From the NCBI GenBank assembly GCA_001604105.1, contig LVAQ01000034.1, forward strand, positions 1 to 39,406: a stretch of DNA of 39,406 bases, read 5' to 3'. This DNA is from Clostridiales bacterium Firm_11. GTDB taxonomy: Bacteria; Bacillota; Clostridia; Christensenellales; Aristaeellaceae. The notes under the pieces are model-generated. The model saw only the letters and a program-made list of their open reading frames with translations, searched no databases and was not told the DNA's origin. Positions 25,132 to 32,565 of the stretch are shown here, piece after piece (positions within the stretch are counted from its first letter, which is position 1; each line of letters begins with the position of its first letter). The position numbers were made by a program, and so were the translations under genes.

Positions 25132-26004
25132 CTATAGCAACCTGCGCAGTTCCATCGGCAAGGGGCTTTGCACATGAATGCGCCCATGGCGCGGCGTATC
25201 TGCCGTTAAAACGCTGCTGTGCAGCGCAAAGCGGTTTGGCAGCGCGATATGCTCGCGCCCATAGAGGAAATCCCCGGTGACCGGGCAACCGATCGCCATC
25301 AGGTGTACGCGAATCTGATGCGTGCGCCCCGTATCCAACCGCAAGGACAACAGACTCCGCCCCGCGCCTGTCTCCACCAGCTGATAGTGCGTACGGGCGG
25401 GTTTGCCATCCAGCCGAATCTCCCGCTTAATGCTTGCCGCGTTCTCCTTGGCAATGGGCAGATCAATAACCCCGGCACGCGCGGGCGGCAGGCCGTCACA
25501 AACAGCCAGATACTCGCGGATGAACCGCTCGCTATGCAACTGCGCCTGCATAAACTGCTGCGCGTGCGCATGTTTGGCGACCACCATCAGCCCGCTGGTT
25601 CCCTTATCCAGCCGGTTTACCGGGCGGTAAAGGAACCCTGCCGGGCAACCCAGATAGGTGTATACTACGTTTTCAAGCGTTTCCGCATCCCGTTTACGCC
25701 CTGCGACCGATGGCAGCGGCGCGGGCTTGTCGATCACCAGAATATCGTCATCCTCATAGGCTGCCTGCAACGTTATGTCGCTGGTTTTACAAAGCTGTCC
25801 CTCTCGCTGCGGCACGCATATCACCAGCTGCTGCCCCGCTTTGACGCGCTTATCCGCGCGCACACGCTCACCATCCAGCAGCAGCAGGCCGCCAAACTTG
25901 GCGCTTTTGAACTGCCCGTAGGACATATGCAACCGTTCCAAAGCAAGGCGACGTATGGGCAACCCTTCATCGTCCTGCGCAACGATCAGGTTCATCTCCT
26001 GCAT
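25132..26004 (-). CDS. RluA-family pseudouridine synthase
   Basis: A 290-aa enzyme that isomerises uridine to pseudouridine in rRNA or tRNA. The N-terminal about 75 residues look like a divergent S4-type RNA-binding part (LDGERVRADKRVKAGQQL). The catalytic motif is RLDKGTSG with Asp133; the preceding residue is Asn130 instead of the frequent His. DILVIDKPAPLPSV and the C-terminal LDTGRTHQIRVHL are family signatures. The exact RNA position cannot be assigned. The ATG at 26004 has GGAGG six bases upstream, and an in-frame Met4 is possible but less well placed. It is transcribed alone from its own promoter, convergent with the nucleoside importer operon. Confidence 0.92.
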   Translation of the reverse strand: MQEMNLIVAQDDEGLPIRRLALERLHMSYGQFKSAKFGGLLLLDGERVRADKRVKAGQQLVICVPQREGQLCKTSDITLQAAYEDDDILVIDKPAPLPSVAGRKRDAETLENVVYTYLGCPAGFLYRPVNRLDKGTSGLMVVAKHAHAQQFMQAQLHSERFIREYLAVCDGLPPARAGVIDLPIAKENAASIKREIRLDGKPARTHYQLVETGAGRSLLSLRLDTGRTHQIRVHLMAIGCPVTGDFLYGREHIALPNRFALHSSVLTADTPRHGRIHVQSPLPMELRRLL

Positions 26005-26032
26005 GCTGTGCCTCCGCGATTCATTTTCCTGC

Positions 26033-26061
26033 AGTATAGCACATCGCGTCGGGTGTTACAA
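26033..26061 (-). promoter_or_regulatory. Promoter of the RluA-family gene
   Basis: On the minus strand TTGTAA (26061-26056) and TATACT (26038-26033) have a 17-base spacer. Confidence 0.65.
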
Positions 26062-26109
26062 CATAAAAGTATAGAATAATGCCTATGGTCACCTTCCTGT
26101 AGCCCATCG

Positions 26110-26138
26110 TTTACAAAAACACAAGGGTATGATAGGAT
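26110..26138 (+). promoter_or_regulatory. Promoter of the ECF S-component gene
   Basis: TTTACA (26110-26115) and TAGGAT (26133-26138) have a 17-base spacer, giving a leader of about 85 nt that is highly structured. Confidence 0.65.
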
Positions 26139-26139
26139 A

Positions 26140-26219
26140 TGGCTAAGCGCTTTGCCCGGATGTCATGAAGGCATCACACCCCCACGAAGGGGGTCAAAGC
26201 CACATGAAGATTCGGGAGG
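26140..26219 (+). promoter_or_regulatory. Structured leader, candidate riboswitch
   Basis: The leader can form a compact three-way junction. P1 is GCTTTG (26149-26154) with CAAAGC (26195-26200). P2 is GATGTC (26159-26164) with GGCATC (26170-26175) around AUGAA. P3 is ACCCCC (26178-26183) with GGGGGT (26189-26194) around ACGAA. A competing helix TGGCT (26140-26144) with AGCCA (26198-26202) shares bases with P1, so two states are possible. It sits between a good promoter and the ribosome binding site (26214-26219). It does not fit TPP, THF, preQ1, FMN or cobalamin consensus patterns as I know them. Confidence 0.5.
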
Positions 26220-26229
26220 TTTATTTGTG

Positions 26230-26778
26230 ATGCGCAATCGTAATGTACTCATTCTAACCCTCAATGCCCTGTTTCTGGCGCTTGCGCTGGTGCTACCGTT
26301 CCTGACGGGGCAAATCGCACAGATTGGCTCCATGCTGCTGCCCATGCATCTGCCGGTGTTGCTATGCGGCTTTGTGTGCGGGTGGCAAAGCGGCCTGGCC
26401 GTGGGGTTGATCGCGCCCATCTTGCGCAGTTTGCTCTTTGGCATGCCCCCGCTGATGCCTACGGCCATCGCGATGAGCTTTGAACTGGCCGCATACGGCG
26501 CGGCAGCCGGATGCCTGTACCACGCGCTGCGCAAGAACAAGTTTCGCGCGGTGGTCACGCTGGCAATTGCCATGCTGATAGGCCGCGCGGTGTGGGGTTT
26601 GGCAAGCCTGGTGCTCTACAGCCTGTTCCTGCAAACACCCTTTACGCTCGAGCTCTTTATGGGCGGCGCCTTCCTGCGCGCGTGGCCCGGCATCATCGCG
26701 CAATTCGTGATTATCCCGCTGGTGGTACTGGCGCTGGAACGTGCGAAACTCATCCCGCTGGCACGAAACGGTCGATAA
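26230..26778 (+). CDS. ECF transporter S component (substrate-binding membrane protein)
   Basis: A 182-aa, very hydrophobic protein with about six membrane helices, the size and layout of the substrate-capture subunit of energy-coupling factor vitamin importers. The MHLPVLLCGFVCGWQSGLAVGLIAP segment (starting near residue 38) followed by LRSLLFGMPPLMPTAIAMSFEL matches a common Clostridial S-component pattern. The substrate is not clear; vitamins or their precursors are usual. The shared AT module (EcfA/EcfT) is not in this window, as is typical for group II systems. The ATG at 26230 has GGGAGG ten bases upstream; a GTG three bases earlier would have better spacing and remains possible. It lies behind the structured leader and is followed by a terminator. 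Confidence 0.85.
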   Translation: MRNRNVLILTLNALFLALALVLPFLTGQIAQIGSMLLPMHLPVLLCGFVCGWQSGLAVGLIAPILRSLLFGMPPLMPTAIAMSFELAAYGAAAGCLYHALRKNKFRAVVTLAIAMLIGRAVWGLASLVLYSLFLQTPFTLELFMGGAFLRAWPGIIAQFVIIPLVVLALERAKLIPLARNGR

Positions 26779-26827
26779 CGCTTCCCCGTACGTTGCTTTG
26801 GGTGGGTATTAGGTGATTCCCACCGCA

Positions 26828-26875
26828 GCGCACAGCCGCGCGCACGGTTTGCGCAAGGCTGTGCGCTTTTGTTTT
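26828..26875 (+). terminator. Terminator of the ECF S-component gene
   Basis: GCGCACAGCC (26828-26837) pairs with GGCTGTGCGC (26857-26866) and is followed by TTTTGTTTT. It separates the S-component gene from the kinase-like gene. Confidence 0.85.
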
Positions 26876-26918
26876 GCGTATGCCCCCAACCACGCCACCA
26901 TAACGAACGGAGCCTGTT

Positions 26919-28028
26919 ATGAACGCCGAATTTCTGCTGGAAACCCTGGCTGCCAATCCGAACACCGAGGCCGTGGACGCTGTCAAATGGCTGTTTCAAA
27001 GCGCGTTTGGCTGCGGTCACCTGTTGCCGCAGGAGCATCTGTGCGCTGCCGGCATCCATAACGAAATGGCGCAGGTTCACCCCAACGAAGCTGCCCCGCC
27101 CTACCATCTGCTGGCTAATGGCTTATGCCGCCTCAACCTGGCAAGCCCTGCCGTACGGATGTTGCCGCCTACGCGCATCGCGCGCATGATGCAGGCCACC
27201 CAGCGGCACATCCCCGCGTCGGTCGAGTTCTATGAGCAGAGCCTGACTTTGCTTTACGCCCTTACAGCGCAGCATGGTGCGGATTCCCCCGCACCCCGCC
27301 TCTCCTTCACGTTTACCGCACTCAAGGCATGCCTTGACGCACGGAAGGCCGATCCATACGCGCCGCCGCGCCACAGCGCGCGCTACCGCAAAGCCTGCCG
27401 CCCTGCCTACCGCGTCGTGCTCCGCCGCTACGGGGAGGCGCTGCCCCTTATGCAGGCGGTAGAGGCGCAGCTGGCCGCCAAAGGCCGTGCGACCCTTGTG
27501 CTGGATGGTGATTGCGCCGCGGGCAAAACGACCCTTGCCGCCTTGCTGGCAGCGCTGTATGACTGCAATGTTTTCCACATGGATGATTTTTTCCTGCCCT
27601 ACGCGCTTCGCACCCCGCAACGGCTTCAGACCCCGGGCGGCAATGTGCATTATGAGCGCTTTCTCACGCAGGTACTCGCATCGCTTGCGCATAACGCGCC
27701 CATCCGCTATGAGGCGTTTGACTGCCATACGGGCGATAGCCGCCCCCTACAGGTTATGCCAAAGCCCGTGACCATCATCGAGGGCAGCTACGCGCTGCAT
27801 CCGGCGTTTGACGCGGTCTATGACAAACTTTCCGCGATACGCGCCCTTTTACAGGTGGATGCGCCGGAGCAGGAAAAGCGCATCCTGCGCCGTAATGGCG
27901 CCGCGATGCTCACGCGTTTTCAAAACGAGTGGATACCCCTTGAAAAACATTACCTGGAGGCGTATCATAAAACCCGTGCGGATGCGATGATCCTACGCAG
28001 CGCGCCGCACATCGCGGATGAAGCATAG
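26919..28028 (+). CDS. Fusion of an unknown N-terminal domain with a uridine-kinase-like P-loop domain
   Basis: A 369-aa cytosolic protein. Residues 1-185 are a helical domain I do not recognise, with a notable FGCGHLLPQEH motif (30-40). Residues 190-360 are a P-loop kinase: Walker A GDCAAGKTT (197-205), a following MDDFFLP (221-227) like the acidic substrate loop of uridine kinase and phosphoribulokinase, YEAFDCHTGD, and IIEGSYALHP, which matches the uridine-kinase VIvEGiyal strand. A phosphotransfer to a nucleoside or vitamin-like substrate is likely; the exact one is unknown. The ATG at 26919 follows ACGGAG. DUF3842 begins 15 bp downstream. The ECF S component lies just upstream but beyond a terminator. 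Confidence 0.85.
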   Translation: MNAEFLLETLAANPNTEAVDAVKWLFQSAFGCGHLLPQEHLCAAGIHNEMAQVHPNEAAPPYHLLANGLCRLNLASPAVRMLPPTRIARMMQATQRHIPASVEFYEQSLTLLYALTAQHGADSPAPRLSFTFTALKACLDARKADPYAPPRHSARYRKACRPAYRVVLRRYGEALPLMQAVEAQLAAKGRATLVLDGDCAAGKTTLAALLAALYDCNVFHMDDFFLPYALRTPQRLQTPGGNVHYERFLTQVLASLAHNAPIRYEAFDCHTGDSRPLQVMPKPVTIIEGSYALHPAFDAVYDKLSAIRALLQVDAPEQEKRILRRNGAAMLTRFQNEWIPLEKHYLEAYHKTRADAMILRSAPHIADEA

Positions 28029-28043
28029 CCGGGAGGGTTTGTT

Positions 28044-28475
28044 ATGCGGGTGCTAGTGATCGATGGACAAGGCGGCGGCGTGGGCAAGGCGCTGGTGACC
28101 GCGCTCAAAGCTGCATGCCCGAAGCTCGCCATAACGGCGCTGGGCACCAACGCCACCGCAACGGCCGCCATGCTGCGCGCGGGCGCGGATGAAGGCGCGA
28201 CGGGCGAAAGCGCCATCCGCTATCAATGCAGGCATGCCAATGTCATCATCGGCGTGGTGGCCATCCTGCATGCCAATGCGCTGCTGGGGGAAATCTCCCC
28301 GGCCATCGCTGCCGCTGTAAGCCTGAGCGAGGCGCAGAAGGTGCTCATCCCGCTGGAACGCTGCGGCCTGCACATCGCGGGCATTACCCGCCAGCCGCTG
28401 GATATGCTCATCGCGGATGCGGTGGCCAAGGTAAACCAGCTCACGCAGGAAACAACCCATGACTTCCCCTCATGA
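28044..28475 (+). CDS. DUF3842 family protein
   Basis: A 143-aa protein that starts with a Rossmann-like nucleotide-binding strand and glycine loop (MRVLVIDGQGGGVGKAL, residues 1-17). It continues with LGTNATATAAMLRAGADEGATGE and VIIGVVAILHANALLGEISPA, the pattern I know for DUF3842. No function is established for this family. A cysteine in the IPLERCGLHIAGI segment is conserved in homologues I recall. The ATG at 28044 has GGGAGGG six bases upstream. It is 15 bp after the kinase fusion gene, almost certainly co-transcribed, which hints at a shared small-molecule pathway. Confidence 0.88.
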   Translation: MRVLVIDGQGGGVGKALVTALKAACPKLAITALGTNATATAAMLRAGADEGATGESAIRYQCRHANVIIGVVAILHANALLGEISPAIAAAVSLSEAQKVLIPLERCGLHIAGITRQPLDMLIADAVAKVNQLTQETTHDFPS

Positions 28476-28631
28476 ATGCAACCAACCTCGCAAGCGTTAT
28501 GCGCACCCATGAAACGCACGGGAAGGCACAGCAGCGCTTCGTCGCGCTTTCACGATAGCGCCAGCGCAAAGCTATGAACGTCGGGAGCATCCATGGCGAG
28601 AACCATAGTACCCAAGAAAGGACGTAACAAC

Positions 28632-29477
28632 ATGAGCGAGTGTACACACGAATGCAGTACGTGCGGCGAAAGCTGCGGCGCACGCACGCAACCGCAAAGC
28701 CTGCTGGAAAAACCCCATGAACTTAGCCACATCAAAAAGGTCGTTGCGGTTTGCAGCGGCAAAGGCGGCGTAGGCAAAAGCCTTGTAACCACCTTGCTGG
28801 CGATACTGGCGCAACGGCAGGGGCTCAAGGTTGGCATTCTGGATGCGGATATCACCGGTCCTTCCATCCCCAAAGCGTTCGGGCTTACCCAAAAGGCAAC
28901 CGGAACGGATCAGGGGATCTTCCCCGTGCGCACGCAGACGGGCATCGATGTCATGAGCCTGAACCTGCTGCTGGAAAACACCACGGACCCTGTCATTTGG
29001 CGTGGCCCCATCCTCGCGGGCGCAGTCAAGCAGTTTTGGACGGACGTGATCTGGGGGGATAAGGATATCCTCTTTATCGATATGCCGCCGGGCACAGGCG
29101 ATGTGGTGCTGACCGTGTTCCAAAGCCTGCCTGTGGACGCGGCCGTGCTGGTGACCACCCCGCAGGAGTTGGTCGGCATGATTGTGGAAAAGGCCATCAA
29201 AATGGCGGATATGATGAACATCCCTACCATCGGAATCGTCGAAAACATGAGCTATGTGCTCTGCCCGGATTGTAAAACAAAGCTGGAGGTGTTTGGGGAA
29301 AGCCGCGTGGAGGCGCTTGCCAAAACGCATCACATCCCGCACGCCGCACGCCTGCCCATCGACGCGAAACTCAGCTCCGGTGTGGATAAGGGGCTTGTGG
29401 AGCTGTTTACCGGCGATTGGCTGGATGCGCTCATCAACGCGATTGTGGATATGCCGCCAAAGGAGCAGCAGGCATGA
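28632..29477 (+). CDS. Mrp/NBP35-family iron-sulfur cluster carrier ATPase
   Basis: A 281-aa ATPase that binds and transfers iron-sulfur clusters to target proteins in the cytoplasm. The deviant Walker A motif is GKGGVGKS (43-50), followed by DADITGPSIPK and the DMPPGTGDVVLTV switch region. The N-terminal extension carries four cysteines (4, 8, 11, 15), as in NBP35-like forms, and a CPDC pair (211, 214) provides the bridging cluster site. The ATG at 28632 follows AAAGGA; an upstream ATG at 28593 would add 13 residues ahead of the cysteine-rich start and has no better site. It overlaps the next gene by four bases (ATGA). It lies 156 bp after DUF3842 on the same strand. Confidence 0.95.
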   Translation: MSECTHECSTCGESCGARTQPQSLLEKPHELSHIKKVVAVCSGKGGVGKSLVTTLLAILAQRQGLKVGILDADITGPSIPKAFGLTQKATGTDQGIFPVRTQTGIDVMSLNLLLENTTDPVIWRGPILAGAVKQFWTDVIWGDKDILFIDMPPGTGDVVLTVFQSLPVDAAVLVTTPQELVGMIVEKAIKMADMMNIPTIGIVENMSYVLCPDCKTKLEVFGESRVEALAKTHHIPHAARLPIDAKLSSGVDKGLVELFTGDWLDALINAIVDMPPKEQQA

Positions 29478-29929
29478 ACACACAAACCAGAGCACAAAAG
29501 GCGCTGGATTATTTCAACCAGGGATACAGTTGCGCCCAATCCGTCTTTGCGGCGTTTCATGAAGAAATGGCCATGCCGGAGGCGCAGGCGCTCACGCTGG
29601 CCAGCTCCTTTGGTGGCGGCGTAGGCGGCCTGCGCGAGGTATGCGGCGCGTTCCTGGGCTTAAGCATGGCGCTGGGTGCGCTGCTAGGGTATGCGTCCCC
29701 CACCGATCTGGAAGTAAAAAAAGCGCATTACGCAAGAATACAGGACATGGCCGCCCGTTTCACCGCGCAGTTTGAAACGCTCATCTGCCGTGATTTGCTG
29801 GCCAGCCACGACATCATTCCAAGTCCCGTACCCGCCGAGCGTAACGCCGCGTATTACAAAGAACGCCCCTGCGCGCGCTATGTGGAAGCTTGCGCCATAC
29901 TGGGGCAGGAAGCGTTACAAAACGGGTAG
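29474..29929 (+). CDS. C_GCAxxG_C_C family redox protein
   Basis: A 151-aa protein of the family named for its conserved cysteine pattern. Here the pattern is Cys20 (NQGYSCAQ), Cys57 in the GG..EVCGAFLG motif, Cys105 (LICRDLL) and Cys133 plus Cys140 (RPCARYVEAC). The family is thought to bind a metal or a cluster, or to do thiol redox chemistry, but its reaction is not established. No signal peptide is present. Translation starts within the stop of the Mrp gene (ATGA overlap), a coupling that supports a shared iron-sulfur or redox role. It appears to be the last gene of this plus-strand run. Confidence 0.92.
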   Translation: MNTQTRAQKALDYFNQGYSCAQSVFAAFHEEMAMPEAQALTLASSFGGGVGGLREVCGAFLGLSMALGALLGYASPTDLEVKKAHYARIQDMAARFTAQFETLICRDLLASHDIIPSPVPAERNAAYYKERPCARYVEACAILGQEALQNG

Positions 29930-30323
29930 CAGAACAAGCCGCGCTCGCCGCCAACACAAAGCGCGGTAAGGCGACAAGGCAAGCCTGCCCGCCATTGCAT
30001 GGCTGCGTTGGTTGTACCTCGAATCTTCCTGCGCATGCCCCCCGCATCCGGTAAGCCGTGTTTCACTGCATGCAAGCGCGCGCGTTGCTCGCGCCTGTGA
30101 CAGGGCAGGCGGCTACCAGCCTTGCAAGTGCTGTTTTCAACTTTATCGCCGCACATGGAAACGCACCCAGCCTTTGCGGCAATATGGCTAGCGGCTGCGC
30201 ATCCCTGCGCCACGATCAAATAAGAACCCTTGCCATACCTGACGCACGTAACATGCGCGGCGCATCTCATCTCTTTCGCCGTGTGCCCCTTTGCGGCTTT
30301 CCGCCGCAATCCATCAATTTGGT
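29930..30323. other. Gene-free stretch after the C_GCAxxG gene
   Basis: About 400 bases without a believable gene. Open frames of 144 and 198 codons cross it on opposite strands, but they lack ribosome binding sites, have odd compositions and run into flanking genes. I see no promoter, repeat or RNA pattern; it may be decayed sequence. Confidence 0.5.
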
Positions 30324-30353
30324 AGCGCCCAACGCCATGGCGGCGTGGGCGCT
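30324..30353. terminator. Hairpin between convergent genes
   Basis: A 12-bp stem with one bulged A (30324-30336 with 30342-30353) is followed by a T-rich run on the plus strand. It lies just beyond the tdk stop on the minus strand, so it may serve both directions. Confidence 0.6.
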
Positions 30354-30370
30354 CTGTTATTGTATTGGCT

Positions 30371-30955
30371 TCATATGCTGGCATCTGCCGGATGGTGTGC
30401 CCCGTCGCCCAGGTTTCCCTCCTGCCAATGGCGGCGGCACAGGCTCGTGTAGCTCTCGCTGCCGCCCAGCACAATCTGTTCGCCTGTTTTGATCACCCTG
30501 CCATCCACCACGCGGGCGTTGCAGGTTGCTTTCTTGCCGCACCAGCAGATGGTTTTGACCTCCTCGATGGTATCCGCCCAGGCCATCAGCCAGAGGCTTC
30601 CCTCAAAGAACTCGCCGCGGAAATCCGCGCGAAGGCCATAGGCGATCACTGGCACATTCAAATCATCCACCACATGCACAAGGTATTCCACCTGTGCCTT
30701 GGTCATAAACTGCGCCTCATCCACGATTACGCAATCATACGCTTTCAAGTCGAGGTTTTGCAGGTCTTCCACAAAATTGCACTCACATTGCAGCCCGCTG
30801 CGGCTCGCCACAATATTGGCGCCGTCGCGCGCATCCAGCCTGGGCTTGACCATGAGCACCCGCTGATTGCGTTCCAGATAGTTATGCCGTACCATGATCG
30901 CGTTTGCCGTTTTGCTGGAACCCATCGCGCCGTACCGATAATACAGTTTTGCCAC
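30371..30955 (-). CDS. tdk: Thymidine kinase
   Basis: Tdk phosphorylates thymidine with ATP in the salvage pathway. The 194-aa protein begins with the family start MAKLYYRYGAMGSSKT (P-loop at about 9-15). VIVDEAQF (77-83) carries the catalytic Glu80, and GLRADFRGE and GSESY are substrate-loop motifs. Zinc ligands are C137 and C139 in TICWCGKKAT and the later CRRH; this CxC spacing matches the E. coli enzyme. The start is GTG at 30955, chosen because the family start aligns there and GGGGGGAT lies upstream. A longer reading frame would add 49 unrelated residues. It is the last gene of a minus-strand series and complements deoC and the nucleoside importer. Confidence 0.95.
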   Translation of the reverse strand: MAKLYYRYGAMGSSKTANAIMVRHNYLERNQRVLMVKPRLDARDGANIVASRSGLQCECNFVEDLQNLDLKAYDCVIVDEAQFMTKAQVEYLVHVVDDLNVPVIAYGLRADFRGEFFEGSLWLMAWADTIEEVKTICWCGKKATCNARVVDGRVIKTGEQIVLGGSESYTSLCRRHWQEGNLGDGAHHPADASI

Positions 30956-31144
30956 TGTGATATCCCCCCGAAGGTTTTGGTGTTGCCAGCATAGCACAGG
31001 CACAAGGGAAAGTAAAGCCGCCTGCCCTGCCGATGGCGCGGCGCATGGCGGGCACCACGCGTAAAAGCGCCGCGTATAAGGCGCACGCCTTATTTGACGC
31101 ACGCCGTTTTAAACCCTGCGCGGGTATGGTCTCGCTTTTTTGGT

Positions 31145-31933
31145 TCAGGTCGTCTGGCTGCGCTTTGGTCGCAGGCTTGCAGTGATCATCGTGAGCAAAC
31201 CCTGCGTAGTCTGTTTGCCCATGGCTGGCTCAGCCAAAGCAAGGATAAATGCCTCCGCCGCGCGTCTGGTGGGCAACAGCAACCACACCGCGATGCGCGC
31301 ACGCTCATTTTGGATTTGGGTATGCGCGGTAAACTCGCCCGCGCTGTGCTCCGTCACGCCCTCCAAAGGCGCCGACATCTGTTCCGGCAATTCCTGCACG
31401 GCTTTTTCCGCCAGCCCATAGAGGTAGGTGGTTACCTCCGCCGCATGCGCCCGAAAACGATGGATGGATTTGCTGGCCAGCGTACGGCTGGCAGTCTCCA
31501 GCCGCAGGCGGATGGTCGGCAAATCCCCCTCCTGCACAGCCAAATTGAGGCGGTAATCATTGGGGCGCGCGATTTCAAAGGAGGCCTGCACATACCGTTC
31601 ACGTTCCAGCCGATGCCGAAACGGTGGCGCGGCGCCGCAGACGCGCTCCCGTACATCCGAAGGCAATCGCTCCCCAAACAGCGTAAGCGCCTCCCGCCCC
31701 AGATCCGTCAAAAGCAGCCGTTCTGAAAGCGCCCCCTTGCCCAACTCCAGCTCACCGGCCGCCAACAGTTTATGCAGGCACAGGCGCATGGTCACGTAAT
31801 CCATCAGCTCCTGCTCGGCGGCAAAAGTCCATAGCTGGGCGGAGGTCACGCTGTCCAGCGCGTCAACGCAAAGCAGAAGCCTGAGCATGTTCTCCGTTTC
31901 GTTGACCTTTCTTGGCGGCGGTTTAATCGGCAT
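31145..31933 (-). CDS. DUF4364 family protein
   Basis: A 262-aa cytosolic protein. The N-terminal about 95 residues form a winged-helix-like unit (ENMLRLLLCVDALDSVTSAQL, then a second helix LMDYVTMRLCLHKLLAAGEL, then LLLTDLGREALTLF) that resembles DNA-binding regulators. The remainder is mixed alpha/beta and ends with a basic tail. DUF4364 is widespread in Clostridia; its function is unknown, with transcription regulation the usual guess. The ATG at 31933 has GGGAGG four to five bases upstream. It lies 108 bp downstream of the HPr-like gene and 190 bp upstream of tdk, all on the minus strand. Confidence 0.88.
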   Translation of the reverse strand: MPIKPPPRKVNETENMLRLLLCVDALDSVTSAQLWTFAAEQELMDYVTMRLCLHKLLAAGELELGKGALSERLLLTDLGREALTLFGERLPSDVRERVCGAAPPFRHRLERERYVQASFEIARPNDYRLNLAVQEGDLPTIRLRLETASRTLASKSIHRFRAHAAEVTTYLYGLAEKAVQELPEQMSAPLEGVTEHSAGEFTAHTQIQNERARIAVWLLLPTRRAAEAFILALAEPAMGKQTTQGLLTMITASLRPKRSQTT

Positions 31934-32041
31934 AACGCCTCCCAATGCATAAACGGGACAAAGCGACGCTTTGCCCCGAACATGACCCGCAAGGGCCGTA
32001 ATCGTCGGTCTTGGGAAAGCCCGCACGCGCGGGCGGGCGCA

Positions 32042-32269
32042 TCACGCCATGAAAGGCTTGATGTCGCCGAGGAGATCGTCGCAGGAATCGGTATAGATCT
32101 CCATGGTGATGGGCTTGCTCAGATCGAGGCTGAAGATGCCCAGGATCGACTTTGCATCCACGACATGGCGGCCAGCGCGGAGATCCACATCGTACGGATA
32201 ACGGTTGACGATGTTCACAAAGGACTTGACATTCTCGGCCAAGCTAAGCTTGATGTTGACAGACTTCAT
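32042..32269 (-). CDS. HPr-like protein lacking the catalytic histidine
   Basis: A 75-aa protein with the HPr fold pattern of the phosphotransferase system. The segment RHVVDAKSILGIFSLDLSK matches HPr residues around the regulatory serine, with Ser41 equivalent to Ser46. The usual active-site stretch GLHARPA is replaced by AENVKSFV, so the phosphate-accepting His15 is missing. It therefore cannot relay phosphate to sugars, but could, like Crh of Bacillus, be phosphorylated on the serine and act as a CcpA co-regulator. Similar His-less HPr paralogues are common in Clostridia. The ATG at 32269 has AAAGGAGG nine bases upstream, and a promoter lies at 32302-32330. DUF4364 follows. Confidence 0.92.
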   Translation of the reverse strand: MKSVNIKLSLAENVKSFVNIVNRYPYDVDLRAGRHVVDAKSILGIFSLDLSKPITMEIYTDSCDDLLGDIKPFMA

Positions 32270-32301
32270 TTTGTAAAGCCTCCTTTCCTAGTTACAGCCA
32301 C

Positions 32302-32330
32302 ATTATACATGAGCGCGGCATGAAATGCAA
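32302..32330 (-). promoter_or_regulatory. Promoter of the HPr-like gene
   Basis: On the minus strand TTGCAT (32330-32325) and TATAAT (32307-32302) have a 17-base spacer. The rest of the roughly 300-base gap to comF (32331-32565) shows nothing else I can name. Confidence 0.75.
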
Positions 32331-32565
32331 CGGCACAGCGCGGAAAATCATCGCTTTTTCTTGTGTCATAAGCGATATCGCCCATACCACAACCGCAGAA
32401 GTGAAATGAAACAAACGTTTGCGCAGCCTCATCCCAGAATGAAAATGTACAAAGTGCATAGATTATGTGGTCAATTTTTCGTCATCGGTTGCTTGCTGGG
32501 TCGCCGCTGAACGCGGCATGGTGTAACCCAATGCGCCCAGCTTTGCATGGTATGCGCGCGCCGCC

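Noticed and set aside
26140..26219. TPP, THF, FMN, cobalamin or preQ1 riboswitch identity for the leader
   Set aside because: The conserved cores of these classes as I know them do not appear, so I left the class open.
29878..30492. Open frames of 198 and 144 codons in the gap before tdk
   Set aside because: They overlap each other and the flanking genes, lack ribosome binding sites and have unnatural composition.
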